From positions 2,666,001 through 2,730,000 of the forward strand of contig NC_042507.1 in NCBI RefSeq assembly GCF_003054445.1: a DNA stretch of 64,000 bases. The letters run 5' to 3'. This document shows positions 21,531 to 30,982 of this stretch, piece after piece. The stretch's first letter is position 1. Every line of letters starts with the position of its first letter. The position numbers and the translations under genes were made by a program. The DNA is from Pichia kudriavzevii. Taxonomy: Eukaryota; Ascomycota; Pichiomycetes; Pichiales; Pichiaceae. The notes below the pieces were generated by a model. It searched no databases and was not told the DNA's origin. It saw only the letters and a program-made list of their open reading frames with translations.

Positions 21531-23054
21531 TTACTCTATTAACCTGACAATCTTATTCAAATCTACATTTTCATCAAGGGAAACGCCTGTTTCGATAATC
21601 CTATACTCTTCATCTTCATCCAATCTAGTATAAACATCACATGCCCATCCTGTGACAATTAGTCCTGGTGGTCTACTCTCGATCTTTTCACACACGTTGA
21701 CTAAATCACCTAATCTTGTCCTAATGACACGCTCGTCACCACAGCTGGCCCTTTCTACTATAGCGACAGGTAACTCCTTTGGCCACTGTTTCTCATCAAT
21801 TAGAATCGGTAGTATATCCACAATTCTCTTGATACTCATTAGAAAAATTGTGGTTCTCTTTGGTTCGTAGATGGGTAAATTGTCTGGAATTTTACCCTTT
21901 CTGCCAACACCTGTACAGATCATAACCTGGTCAGCAACACCCCTATGAGTTGCTGGTATTCCTGCATTAGCAGTAGCAACAAAAGCACTCGATAGTCCAC
22001 ACAATACGTTAACTTTGTAGCCATGTTTTTGGAAAAATAGGTACTCTTCACCGCCTCGGCCAAAGATATATGGATCACCCTGTTTCAACCGAACCACGTT
22101 CAAACCTTTCCTTAAACTCTCTAAACCAATTGAGAGTAATTCCTCTTGCGCTTTATCGGCATTACCAGGAAATTTCCTTGCTATAAAAACTTCCACATCT
22201 TTGGGTATCAAATCCAAGATTTCTTGTGGCACTAGCTTATCAGCTAAGATTAAATCCGCCTCATGGATAGCATTTAATGCACCCACTGTTAGATTTGAAA
22301 TCGATCCTGGGCCCGACCCGATCAATGATATCTTTCCATTGTTACTCAATGACCTACTTTCTTTGAATTCAATGTCATTCAAATCATCGCTTAGATGTTC
22401 GATTGATATTGCGCCTAATTCATTCAATGGATAGTAATCGATAATTTGAGATAGCCATTTCAATTTCTCCTTTTTATTCAGATTTTCATTGGAATTTATA
22501 ATTGCTCTTAGTTCAGAAACATTTTGTAAGATCTCGTTTATATTCGGAGGTATTGACTTGATGATTTCACGCTTGATCCTTGATGACATCTTACATCCTT
22601 TCAGATTTGTAGTTATACCGATTTGTAGGTTTTGGTTGTTATAGGTCGATAGTAATGTAAACGTAGATAACTTGGACGAATTGAAGGTATTGACTGGAAT
22701 CCTATTCTCGACACAACTCTCATATATTCTCGTAGCCTCGTTTTCATCATAGTTTAGTATAAACACTCTATCAATGACGTTCTTTACTTTACTTCTGCCC
22801 AATTCAACTAAATCACTAAGTTGGAAAACTCTTTTAAGCAACACAAACTTTTCAGTATTTTGCGGATCGTCCAATGTTAGCCCTTTCAAGAGACCGTCTT
22901 CGTCCTCGATAAACGGATTGACCAAAATAACCTTTTCAGGATTCGAATTCAGTGTTAAACTAAGCTTGTTAATCAGATTCTTCGAAATGGTGCTTGAATT
23001 ATCCAAGAGTAGGATAACTTCATCACATGTGTTCAACTGTGCAAGGATCTTCAT
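21531..23054 (-). CDS. MET1: Uroporphyrinogen III methyltransferase for siroheme
   Basis: The first in-frame ATG is at 23054, giving 507 aa; the frame extends to a GTG at 23072, which is not used as a start in yeast. The N-terminal 240 residues form a Met8/CysG-like region that matches S. cerevisiae Met1 (for example RIKREIIKSIPPNI). The SUMT domain (about 242-480) has the SAM-binding start ISLIGSGPGSISNLT, DLILADKLVP, VRLKQGDPYIFGRGGEE and RPPGLIVTG. Met1 makes precorrin-2 for siroheme, the cofactor of sulfite reductase. The promoter carries a Cbf1 E-box between two Met31/Met32-type sites, fitting sulfur-regulon control. Confidence 0.95.
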   Translation of the reverse strand: MKILAQLNTCDEVILLLDNSSTISKNLINKLSLTLNSNPEKVILVNPFIEDEDGLLKGLTLDDPQNTEKFVLLKRVFQLSDLVELGRSKVKNVIDRVFILNYDENEATRIYESCVENRIPVNTFNSSKLSTFTLLSTYNNQNLQIGITTNLKGCKMSSRIKREIIKSIPPNINEILQNVSELRAIINSNENLNKKEKLKWLSQIIDYYPLNELGAISIEHLSDDLNDIEFKESRSLSNNGKISLIGSGPGSISNLTVGALNAIHEADLILADKLVPQEILDLIPKDVEVFIARKFPGNADKAQEELLSIGLESLRKGLNVVRLKQGDPYIFGRGGEEYLFFQKHGYKVNVLCGLSSAFVATANAGIPATHRGVADQVMICTGVGRKGKIPDNLPIYEPKRTTIFLMSIKRIVDILPILIDEKQWPKELPVAIVERASCGDERVIRTRLGDLVNVCEKIESRPPGLIVTGWACDVYTRLDEDEEYRIIETGVSLDENVDLNKIVRLIE

Positions 23055-23249
23055 GGTGCTGGTGTTACTCACAAATAAGAGAAATGGTGCTTCAACAACT
23101 TTTCAGATCAAACTAGTCCTTGAAGGCTTTTACACTGATGTGTCAAAGTGGAAAATTTCAGTGTACATATATAGGAAACCCAATATATTGTAAACCCCGA
23201 TTTGGATGCTGTTACTCTTTCCTAGATCCCGATAAGATAAAAAAATGGA

Positions 23250-23258
23250 AAACTGTGG
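23250..23258 (+). promoter_or_regulatory. Met31/Met32 binding site
   Basis: AAACTGTGG is an exact match to the Met31/Met32 zinc-finger consensus, about 196 bp upstream of the MET1 ATG. A second, partial CACTGTGG lies at 23330-23337 on the far side of the E-box. Confidence 0.75.
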
Positions 23259-23322
23259 CGTTTCACTGTACCTTCCGTTTCAGTTTTTCATCTCTCTAGT
23301 TGGAGAAAAAAATGCGCGTCTG

Positions 23323-23328
23323 CACGTG
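23323..23328. promoter_or_regulatory. Cbf1 site CACGTG in the MET1 promoter
   Basis: GCACGTGAC at 23322-23330 contains the Cbf1 core. Cbf1-Met4-Met28 on such sites plus Met31/32 elements is the standard switch of sulfur assimilation genes. Confidence 0.75.
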
Positions 23329-23813
23329 ACACTGTGGGCTCAGCTATGTCTAGCAAATATTACCTTGTCAATTCATACAACTCCAATGACACATTTGCAA
23401 GCGGCTGCTATGGCGGGTGTCTGCACCATTTTCCCTAGTTGAATTATATAACCTTCATTTATTCATCCACACAATTCAGAATTATTTGAATTCCCGTCTC
23501 GTTGCCGTATTGCTCTTGTAGAAAAAGTCTGGAAGACCATTTTGAGTGGAAAAATTGGTGACCTTGTGGCAGCTCTTTGTCCAATTCCATTTAAACGACG
23601 GAGTGAAAGAGAGGGAGAAAGGAAACAACGGCTCAACGCAAAGAATCCGCGACCAAAATGGACAACGAATAAACTGAGCCACCACCAGGTTGTTACATCA
23701 CTTCCACTGGGGAGGATTTAAAGTGACAATTGTCTTGGAAATAGTATGAAAAGCTAGGCTTGTATACATAACTTGAACTGCTTTTTTCCTTTTGGATATC
23801 TTTAAGCAGTGCA

Positions 23814-24866
23814 ATGGCCGCTGTTCCTGCTGAGTTTTATACAAATCTAGGCCGTTCTGGTCTTAAGATTTCCCGTATTATTGTTGGTTGCATGTCCTTT
23901 GGTAAGAAGAACTGGGCAGATTGGGTTATCGAAGATAAGGAACAGGTTTTCGAAATTCTAAAGAAATGCTATGATTCTGGTTTAAGAACTTTTGATACTG
24001 CAGATACTTATTCGAATGGCTACTCGGAGATTCTATTGCGAGAATTCATGCTAAAGTATAAGATCAAAAGGGACCGTATTGTCATTCTGACCAAGTTGTA
24101 TTTCCCGCTGGATCCTGATCTTCCTGAATTCACAGCACGTACGCGTGCACAAATGCCGGTTTACGAATACATAAACAGCCAAGGCTTGTCGAGAAAGCAT
24201 ATCATGGATGCTGCCAAGGCGTCGAATGAAAGATTGGGAACATATGCTGATGTCATTCAAATCCATAGATTTGATGCAACTACGCCGATTGAGGAGACAA
24301 TGAAAGCTCTACACGACATTGTTGAATTGGGTTACACGAGGTATATTGGTGCTTCAACCATGAAGGCGTACCAGTTTGTTATGATGCAATCTGTTGCAGA
24401 GAAGAATGGTTGGACCAAATTCATCTCCATGCAAAATTATTACAATTTATTGTACCGGGAAGAAGAAAGGGAGATGATCGAATACTGTAAATTAACTGGT
24501 GTTGGGATCATTCCCTGGTCGCCTAATGCAAGGGGGGTTTTGACTCGTCCATTGGGAGTTAAGGGTGATACTAACAGAACTGAAGCAGATATTCACCGCT
24601 TCCAGAAGCTAGGTCTTGATCACCTATCCGAAAGCGATCAAACAATTGTTAAACGGATTGAAGAACTGTCAAAGAAGTACAACGTTTCAATGGCAGTTAT
24701 ATCGACTTCTTATGTCTTGAGTAAAGGTTTCTCTCCTATTGTTGGATTCAGTAAGCCAGAAAGAGTTGATGACGCTGTAAAAGCGTTTAACTTCTACCAA
24801 AAGCTAACTCCTCAGGATATTCAATACTTAGAAGCACCATATACATTAAAAGGATGGACCTGTTAA
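23814..24866 (+). CDS. Aldo-keto reductase (YPL088W/AAD-like)
   Basis: Protein of 350 aa with a complete aldo-keto reductase barrel. Catalytic residues are visible: Asp61 and Tyr66 (FDTADTYSNGYSE), Lys94 (ILTKLYF) and His151 (VIQIHRFD). GYTRYIGAS and a C-terminal GFSKPERVDDAVKA contribute to NADP(H) binding. Similarity is to yeast AKR subfamily members such as Ypl088w and the aryl-alcohol dehydrogenases, which reduce aldehydes with NADPH. The gene is divergent from MET1 and could share the sulfur-responsive sites, though these are 480-560 bp from its start. Substrate is unknown. Confidence 0.92.
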   Translation: MAAVPAEFYTNLGRSGLKISRIIVGCMSFGKKNWADWVIEDKEQVFEILKKCYDSGLRTFDTADTYSNGYSEILLREFMLKYKIKRDRIVILTKLYFPLDPDLPEFTARTRAQMPVYEYINSQGLSRKHIMDAAKASNERLGTYADVIQIHRFDATTPIEETMKALHDIVELGYTRYIGASTMKAYQFVMMQSVAEKNGWTKFISMQNYYNLLYREEEREMIEYCKLTGVGIIPWSPNARGVLTRPLGVKGDTNRTEADIHRFQKLGLDHLSESDQTIVKRIEELSKKYNVSMAVISTSYVLSKGFSPIVGFSKPERVDDAVKAFNFYQKLTPQDIQYLEAPYTLKGWTC

Positions 24867-25231
24867 AATAGTAGAGTGGCACAGTCGTACATACTTGACA
24901 CGTTTCAGTAGTTCTTTTCGGAATTTTATCTTATCGTAGTATATTTAAGTATATTTTATTTTATTTTATTTTATTTTATTTTATTTTATTTTATTTTATT
25001 TTATTTAATACAATCCAGTTGCGGGCATGCGACCTTATCTACAGAAGCGGGACGTGATTGGTTAAAACCTTACATTTCTTATCTGCGTTAGCAAGCATAA
25101 CAGCTAATCAAGAGGTCTGGCGTTTCTCTATATAATTCACGTACTGGTACTTTAAAGATGTAGGACCCTGAATGTCTCTTGTAGTTCTGCGAAAATATGC
25201 TACGTAATCTGGGTTAACAACAAATACTACA
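24867..25231. other. Spacer between the aldo-keto reductase and SNA-like gene
   Basis: It is dominated by the TTTTA array (separate entry). A short GC-richer stretch at 25019-25060 precedes the SNA-like gene, and TATATAATTC at 25130-25139 may serve as its TATA element. No ORF was found. Confidence 0.45.
24954..25005. repeat. TTTTA pentanucleotide array
   Basis: About ten units of TTTTA follow the aldo-keto reductase stop by 88 bp. The same pentamer recurs at 9793-9816 and 32741-32770. Confidence 0.9.
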
Positions 25232-25465
25232 ATGGGTAAACTAGACTTTGGAATTGAATGGAAGAAGTTCTTCTATGTGGTGGTAGCATTCGTTATGCCA
25301 CCAGCGGCGGTTATTATGTGTGACGGATTCAAACTGTCTTTACTAGTGAATTGCTTCTTTTGTTGTTGTATCTGGATACCTGGTATGTTACATGCGATGT
25401 ATATTGTCGGCAAAACGAAATTTCAAGAACCTGATTACGACTCGGAGCCTGAGAATAAAGTCTGA
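25232..25465 (+). CDS. SNA/PMP3 family small membrane protein
   Basis: Protein of 77 aa with two membrane spans (about 13-30 and 36-60) and the UPF0057 signature: PPAAV at the first span, a polar loop with GFK, and the W-I-P-G-M-L-H-A-MYIV stretch that matches the P-G-x-x-H-A-x-Y of the family. A 15-residue acidic tail (EPDYDSEPENKV) follows. S. cerevisiae members are Pmp3, a plasma-membrane potential regulator, and the vacuolar/endosomal Sna2, Sna3 and Sna4; the charged tail resembles Sna2/Sna4 more than Pmp3. A Cys cluster (FFCCCIW) in the second span is unusual. Confidence 0.88.
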   Translation: MGKLDFGIEWKKFFYVVVAFVMPPAAVIMCDGFKLSLLVNCFFCCCIWIPGMLHAMYIVGKTKFQEPDYDSEPENKV

Positions 25466-25803
25466 TTTCTTATGCAATAACCATGTACAATACAACATTA
25501 TAACTCATTTCATTCAATTCTATTTTTTTTTAATGCTTCTTCGTTTATCTCCAATCTAATGTGATTTTTCAACACCAATTACGGCTTATTTGGTTACATG
25601 ATTTTTCCTTCTTTTATTTTAATTTGCTATACTTTTATAACTAAGTTAAGAAATGCCTAATACTTTAACATAAAGTACTACATAAATTGGATAATTTGTT
25701 GCAACTCTTTAGCGCTTCCATGTGTTATATTTTTTCAAAAAGTAGTTATTAGACAGCTATGTACAAAACATTATAAAGCAGACGTTCGTCTCCATGGAAG
25801 TTT
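25466..25803. other. Convergent gap between SNA-like gene and TOM6
   Basis: AT-rich 3' sequence for both genes with poly(T) and TTTTATTTTAATTT stretches; no other feature is apparent. Confidence 0.45.
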
Positions 25804-25959
25804 TTAATCGAATTGTGGAACCATCATGTCCATGACTGGAGATTGAATTAGTGCAATACCTGCAACAAACAAAACAACATTAAGACCAATCTTACCGATA
25901 GGGGTGCTAAAGAAACCTGGTTCTGCAGCTGGCTTTTCTTGAGTAGGGAAACCGTTCAT
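25804..25959 (-). CDS. TOM6: Tom6, small subunit of the mitochondrial TOM complex (51 aa)
   Basis: A 51-codon minus-strand ORF begins MNGFPTQEKPAAEPGFFSTP and then has IGLNVVLFVAGIALIQSPVM and DMMVPQFD. The second half matches S. cerevisiae Tom6 (ALNGAFFVAGVAFIQSPLMD and MLAPQL) nearly residue for residue: a cytosolic Pro/Glu-rich head, one outer-membrane span and a short intermembrane tail. Tom6 stabilises the assembled TOM complex and, in S. cerevisiae, is a target of Cdk1. It is below the length cut-off of many gene finders. It is divergent from MRPL1, another mitochondrial gene, across 401 bp. Confidence 0.93.
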   Translation of the reverse strand: MNGFPTQEKPAAEPGFFSTPIGKIGLNVVLFVAGIALIQSPVMDMMVPQFD

Positions 25960-26360
25960 TGTATGACTGTGAAGTTGGTTTTATGGAAATAGAACACACA
26001 CTGCAGTTAGGTGAAAGGTGTGCATCTCAATGTGGGTGATATGGAAAGTACTCTCGTTTTTCAACTTCCACTTCCTCTCGCTTTTCTTCTCTCTTGTTTG
26101 TCGGCCTTTATTAAGGGCAAATTATAATGCTCATTTTGTGGAAGAGAGAAAATAAAAAGGAAAACACTTCACCGGCGCGTCGACTTTGGGCAAAGGCACA
26201 CCCGTGCACTGGTTTTTTTTTTCTCTCTTAAGCTGGAAATTTTCATTTTCAGCATGAATTGATGAATGAATGATTTCCATATTGTAGCAAAGGTGGAAGA
26301 GACAAAAGAGGACAAGACAAACGCCTATAGTAATAATCCCCACCAGACCCTTCACCAGCA
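25960..26360. promoter_or_regulatory. Divergent TOM6/MRPL1 spacer
   Basis: A shared upstream region for two nuclear genes for mitochondrial proteins. I see TC-rich stretches at 26063-26100 and T runs at 26212-26228, but no CACGTG or CCAAT match worth naming. Confidence 0.45.
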
Positions 26361-27191
26361 ATGCTGTCCACTGCATCCGTTCGTGTCAACTGGCCCCTTT
26401 CCAGACAATCCATCAAAAAGTTTTCCACGTTCTCCCCACTCTTTGCACCAAAAAATAAAAAAGACATTGAAGCAAAGAAACTGTTAGAGAAAAGACAAGA
26501 ACGTAGAAATGCACTGAAGAAATTAGCTGCAAAGAAGGCACCAAACACAAATCCGCTATTTATGAATATCCCACAAGCCTTAAGATACCTGAGAGCTGCT
26601 GAGGTTGGTAGACCTTTGAATGAAGCATCGATCACTATACAAACTCCAATTTTAAAGGACCGTGGTGTCGCCCCAATACAAGGTGCTGTGAGATTACCAA
26701 AGCCATTGAAGGAAACCAAGATCTTATGTATTACAAATGATGAGGCGAAGATTCAACAAGCCTTGGATAATGGTGCAGCTCACGCCGGCGATGCAAAGCT
26801 TGTTGATGAAATTGCCAATGGTAGCTTGGCGGTTGAACAGTTTGATAAAGTTCTAGCAACCCCAGAAATAGAACCCCTATTAAGGAAAGTAAGTAAAATA
26901 TTAGGTCCAAAGGGTTTGATGCCAAATGTCAAGAGAGGTACCATTTCCGAAGATCTCAATAATTTGATATTATCCACCTTAGGTACCCAACCATTCAGAG
27001 AAAGAAACAACTATATTTCCCTAACCGTTGGTAAATGCAACTTCTCGGATTTTGAAATCTTGAACAACATATCTGCAACTTCAAATGCTTTAAAGGAAAG
27101 CATCAAAAATACTAAATCGAAGAAACCAATCATTACCGGCCAGACAATCTTGAGTTCTACTCATGGTCCTGGTATAGTCATCAACTTCTAG
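26361..27191 (+). CDS. MRPL1: Mitochondrial ribosomal protein uL1m
   Basis: Protein of 276 aa. The first 30 residues are a basic, Ser-rich mitochondrial presequence; a Lys/Arg-rich linker (about 30-60) leads to the L1 domain. Diagnostic blocks are the AAHAGDAKLVDEI segment and KILGPKGLMPNVKRGTI, the RNA-binding L1 signature, then the second domain ending in ILSSTHGPGIVINF. uL1m sits on the L1 stalk of the mitochondrial large subunit. The gene is divergent from TOM6. Confidence 0.95.
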   Translation: MLSTASVRVNWPLSRQSIKKFSTFSPLFAPKNKKDIEAKKLLEKRQERRNALKKLAAKKAPNTNPLFMNIPQALRYLRAAEVGRPLNEASITIQTPILKDRGVAPIQGAVRLPKPLKETKILCITNDEAKIQQALDNGAAHAGDAKLVDEIANGSLAVEQFDKVLATPEIEPLLRKVSKILGPKGLMPNVKRGTISEDLNNLILSTLGTQPFRERNNYISLTVGKCNFSDFEILNNISATSNALKESIKNTKSKKPIITGQTILSSTHGPGIVINF

Positions 27192-27468
27192 ATACTGAGA
27201 TAACAGCTATATCCTTGTATATCTTGTAAATATATAAAAATAACCCATTATAAACTTGTTTTCCTGTTATCACTGGAGAAAGCTATAGGTGAGGTGGTGA
27301 TTTGTAAACCGCGTTTTGATATAACACCTAATTTGGAATTCTCTTGCTTTTGTATCTAAAGATTTTGGATGCGTAAGTTATTAGGAAGTGTCTACCATGC
27401 TCTTTTGCACATTCTTTGTTTATACCTATTTTGATCCATTTGTTCTTCTCAACACTTTATAGAGAGCA

Positions 27469-28914
27469 ATGACAGGCAGTGAGAAAGCGCCGCTTGTTTG
27501 TGTGAAGGACCCAGCTCCTCCGTGGAAAAGATTCTCAATATTAATCATCGTGCTAACAATATCCTTAACGTTAGGATTACCTTCGTGGTATTTAACTACT
27601 TCTGTGGAAAGGGCAGAGTTACCAGTTGGTGAAATTGAAACATTGAACGAAAAATATCTTGACAACGTAGAATATGCCATTCCTGTCAAAATTATTGACT
27701 TGCCAAACACGTTGATTGGGATAATCAATGAAACCCAAGAACTAATCAACAGTCGACTCAAGGATTCTAAAGTGTCAATTACTCTATTAGGTGGAGATAC
27801 TACTGTTGAAAATCCCAGTAATGTTTATAAACTGAAGCTGATTATGAATGAAGACGAAGACCAAATGATGGTAAGTCCATACAATGACAAAACGATTAGT
27901 TTATTTATAACACCGCACATTATCAAAAATAATCTAACGACGGATTTAATATCAAGGGTTCTATTAGATACCGTGTTTAAAAAGGAGATCACCGATCGAG
28001 CAACGAAAGTATCCGACAAATTGAAGTTCCCATTCAGCGATAACTACAAAATAAGCATCAATTTCTTGAATTCAGGTAGTAAATCATTCGACAATACAGG
28101 CGGCATATTGCAGAGAAGCATAGAGAACTTTGAGAGTTTCCTCAATACTTTAAAACCTCTTGCTAATTTTACAATTGAATTTCAGGAATTATGGTACGAG
28201 AACAGAATCCAAACAATTGGTGAGCATGAATCTGACGGGTATACTATAATCGAGGACACAAGCATGTTTATTGATTATTCTGACTGGGGGTTGGATCAGG
28301 ATGTTGAATTGAAGCCCATTATCAATTTGAATTTATACTTACCTGAAGACGAAAAGATTCGTATTGCAAATTCCAACAGAAACTCATTTATAATTCCTCA
28401 ATGGGGGGGAGTTGTTATTATTAATAACGATGAAGTATTAGATTATCCCAAGCTGAATGAGGTATTTGACATTTTTGCATTCCAAATCCTGAAATTGCTA
28501 GGGATCAGTACTGAGGCAGAGGAATCTCTATTCTACAGAATTGATGAGGCCATCAGAAGGCAAACAATCGAAAACATCGATGCAACTTTGAAAAACTTCC
28601 AATCCTTAATCACCGTCATCAATAAATTGAAGACCATTCCAATTCCATTGCAAGCGGTTGACGAAGTTGAGGAATCCGTTTCTAAGATCAAAGAGAGTAT
28701 CGCCAATCTGGAGAAGCTGTCGTGGTTAGAAGCTTACAAGGCATCCACAGAAGCACTTGCTTTTTCCAGTAGTGCTTTCTTCCATAAAGATATGGTCCAA
28801 CAGGCCTACTTCCCTGAGGAACATAAAATGGCTGTGTATTCCCCATTGTTGGGTCCATTTATCACGATCCTCACGATGGCACTAATACGTGCTGTAAGAG
28901 AATTGAGAAAATAA
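27469..28914 (+). CDS. GPI17: GPI transamidase subunit Gpi17 (PIG-S)
   Basis: Protein of 481 aa with one membrane span near each end (about 24-44 and 456-474) and a large luminal domain between, the topology of PIG-S/Gpi17. The motif LPSWYLTTSVERAELP after the first span matches the family signature (P-x-W-x-x-T-T-x-x-R-A-x-L-P). Luminal blocks such as WGGVVIINN and a helical region before the last span are also family features. Gpi17 is a subunit of the GPI transamidase that attaches GPI anchors in the ER. It sits beside mannosyltransferases and a GPI-anchored wall protein, which are functionally related though not an operon. Confidence 0.9.
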   Translation: MTGSEKAPLVCVKDPAPPWKRFSILIIVLTISLTLGLPSWYLTTSVERAELPVGEIETLNEKYLDNVEYAIPVKIIDLPNTLIGIINETQELINSRLKDSKVSITLLGGDTTVENPSNVYKLKLIMNEDEDQMMVSPYNDKTISLFITPHIIKNNLTTDLISRVLLDTVFKKEITDRATKVSDKLKFPFSDNYKISINFLNSGSKSFDNTGGILQRSIENFESFLNTLKPLANFTIEFQELWYENRIQTIGEHESDGYTIIEDTSMFIDYSDWGLDQDVELKPIINLNLYLPEDEKIRIANSNRNSFIIPQWGGVVIINNDEVLDYPKLNEVFDIFAFQILKLLGISTEAEESLFYRIDEAIRRQTIENIDATLKNFQSLITVINKLKTIPIPLQAVDEVEESVSKIKESIANLEKLSWLEAYKASTEALAFSSSAFFHKDMVQQAYFPEEHKMAVYSPLLGPFITILTMALIRAVRELRK

Positions 28915-29311
28915 ACACCTACATCTACATCTATATCTACTGGGCATGTCTATATAACAATATCCGCCCTTGTCTAGAAATGATAGTGTATAGTGAAGCA
29001 AAATACTAGGTACATAAATAAGTACATAACTAAATGCAGAAAATGTTGCCTCTGCGATAAAAATATGGGCACAATAGGACAATCCCTCGAAAGCTTACAA
29101 AAGAAAACGCGTTGTTCGTGAATATGAAAATTCAGTTTTTTGTTTTTTGTTTTTTTTTTTTGGAAACCTGTAAACCTAGAATTCCGATTCTGGTTCTGGA
29201 TGCATATAAATTAGCTGTGGAAGTATTGTTAGGAGGCTTGGAATCCCAGTTTCTTGAACACTACCTGTTTGTAAGTTCTGTCTTCTAACTTGATATTCTA
29301 AAGGCAACGAC
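28915..29311. other. Spacer between GPI17 and the first KTR gene
   Basis: AT-rich, with a T-rich run at 29135-29160; the CTACATCTACATCTATATCT segment at 28919-28938 is a short degenerate repeat in the GPI17 3' region. No gene was seen. Confidence 0.4.
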
Positions 29312-30568
29312 ATGATTAGCACACGGTACAGGAAACTTTTAGCACAAGTGGCAGGACTTCTTTTGCTTGGGTATGCGATTTGCCATATAGCCTTTGCCAA
29401 GACATGGGTTTACACGCCTCAAATCCATGGTTCAATAACACCTGCAAGCGTGCAGTCATGGCCCGCTTCAACTGCCTCATCTGAAGGTAACTTAAAGACC
29501 GAAGACGGTGACTTCAATGCCAATGATGCGTCCTCGAAGAAAAAGGTTGGTTCTGTCAAGTTTGGTACTGATCCTGTGTACGGGAAGAATTTACTTATCG
29601 AAACCTACCAACGTGCCAATGCAACCATCATGACACTATGTAGAGAGCAGGATTTGAATGATATATTGGGTACCATCAGGAACTTAGAAGATAGATTCAA
29701 TAAGAACTACCATTACGATTGGGTTTTCCTTAATGAAGTAGATTATAGTGAAAATTTTAAAAAGCAAGTCTCTAAATTTGTTTCTGGTGAGGCAAGGTTT
29801 GGTGTCATACCAAAGGAGCATTGGTCATATCCTGACTTTATTAACCAAGAAAAGGCGAGAGAAAGTAGGGAGAAGATGGAAGAAGAGGGTATTATATATG
29901 GGGGGTTGGAATCATATAGGCATATGTGCAGGTTTAACTCGGGCTTTTTTTTCCAACACCCACTAATGAAGGAATACAAGTATTATTGGAGAGTGGAGCC
30001 GCATGTTGAATTCACATGTGATGTTGATTACGATCCTTTTAAGTTTATGGCTGAGAATGATAAAAAATACGGCTTTACAATTACAATTCATGAATTTGTG
30101 AAAACTATTGAGACGCTATGGGATACCACAAAAGAATTCATCAATGAAAACAAACAATACTTGCATGCAAACAACTTGATGAAATTCATCTCAAATGATA
30201 ATGGTGAGAGTTACAATTTGTGTCATTTTTGGTCCAATTTCGAGATAGCCGATATGGACTTTTGGAGATCACAGGCATATACGGACTACTTCAACCATTT
30301 AGATCAATCTGGTGGATTTTTCTATGAGAGATGGGGGGATGCTCCGGTGCATTCTATTGCAGTTTCTCTCTTTTTGGACAAAAACGATGTTCATTTCTTC
30401 AGAGACATTGGATATAGACATGGAGTCTATGCAATGTGTCCCACCGAGGATGAGTTATATGATACAAACAAATGTTTCTGTGACAAAAGAGACGATTTCA
30501 CTTTTGACGGTTACGCTTGTGGTGATGAGCTATACCACGCTATGGGCTGGAAGAAACCTAACCATTGA
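29312..30568 (+). CDS. KRE2/MNT1 family alpha-1,2-mannosyltransferase (GT15), copy A
   Basis: Type II Golgi protein of 418 aa: short cytosolic tail, membrane span (about 11-29), stem to about residue 95, then the GT15 domain. Seen motifs are HYDWVFLNEVD, YRHMCRFNSGFFFQHPLM (about 203-220), YYWRVEP with Glu229, HFWSNFEI (305-312, with Glu311) and GGFFYERWGDAPVHS (His347); in Kre2/Mnt1 equivalent residues bind Mn2+ and donor. Members add alpha-1,2-mannose from GDP-mannose to O- and N-linked glycans. The C-terminus ends GWKKPNH. It is in tandem with copy B, 414 bp away. Which S. cerevisiae KTR it matches cannot be settled by eye. Confidence 0.93.
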   Translation: MISTRYRKLLAQVAGLLLLGYAICHIAFAKTWVYTPQIHGSITPASVQSWPASTASSEGNLKTEDGDFNANDASSKKKVGSVKFGTDPVYGKNLLIETYQRANATIMTLCREQDLNDILGTIRNLEDRFNKNYHYDWVFLNEVDYSENFKKQVSKFVSGEARFGVIPKEHWSYPDFINQEKARESREKMEEEGIIYGGLESYRHMCRFNSGFFFQHPLMKEYKYYWRVEPHVEFTCDVDYDPFKFMAENDKKYGFTITIHEFVKTIETLWDTTKEFINENKQYLHANNLMKFISNDNGESYNLCHFWSNFEIADMDFWRSQAYTDYFNHLDQSGGFFYERWGDAPVHSIAVSLFLDKNDVHFFRDIGYRHGVYAMCPTEDELYDTNKCFCDKRDDFTFDGYACGDELYHAMGWKKPNH

Positions 30569-30982
30569 TGCAACCATGGCGACAGGACATTTTCAATGTT
30601 ACTTTTCCATCTTTACCTCTGTTTTCCTTTCCTTTTGTTTCTGCCATTTATTATTTCCTATCGAACTTTATAAACAATTACAATCATGGATTTTTTACTA
30701 CACGGGTCAATCGTCTATATACAAACAGAAAAACTCAACCTGTCAAGAGACATCTTATGCTTGGTAATGTGGTGAAAATATACGGTGGACATGATGAGGA
30801 AAAAAAGAAAGCGCGCGTTTTCTTGTGTTACCGAGAAATGAAAGCAGCTTACTCCTTTCGACTCTAAACGCTGTATGTAGTATATACAGCCGATGTGTAT
30901 ATGTTAGAATAAATTAAAGGCTTTGAAATTTCCAAGTGGACCACATTAGCCTTCCTTCTTTTGTAACTAGTTGAGGTTGGAA
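30569..30982. other. Spacer between KTR copies A and B
   Basis: T/C-rich 3' region of copy A followed by the promoter of copy B. An ATGATGA at 30791 has no matching CTGA at snoRNA distance. No gene was seen. Confidence 0.45.

Larger units (their letters stand above)
23073..23813. promoter_or_regulatory. Divergent MET1/aldo-keto reductase spacer
   Basis: The 740-bp spacer carries the sulfur-regulon sites listed below nearer MET1. A stretch at 23482-23685 can be translated on the minus strand but gives a product without family features. No other gene was seen. Confidence 0.5.

Noticed and set aside
30791-30797. ATGATGA as a possible snoRNA box C between KTR A and B
   Set aside because: No CTGA box D with a matching terminal stem within about 150 nt.
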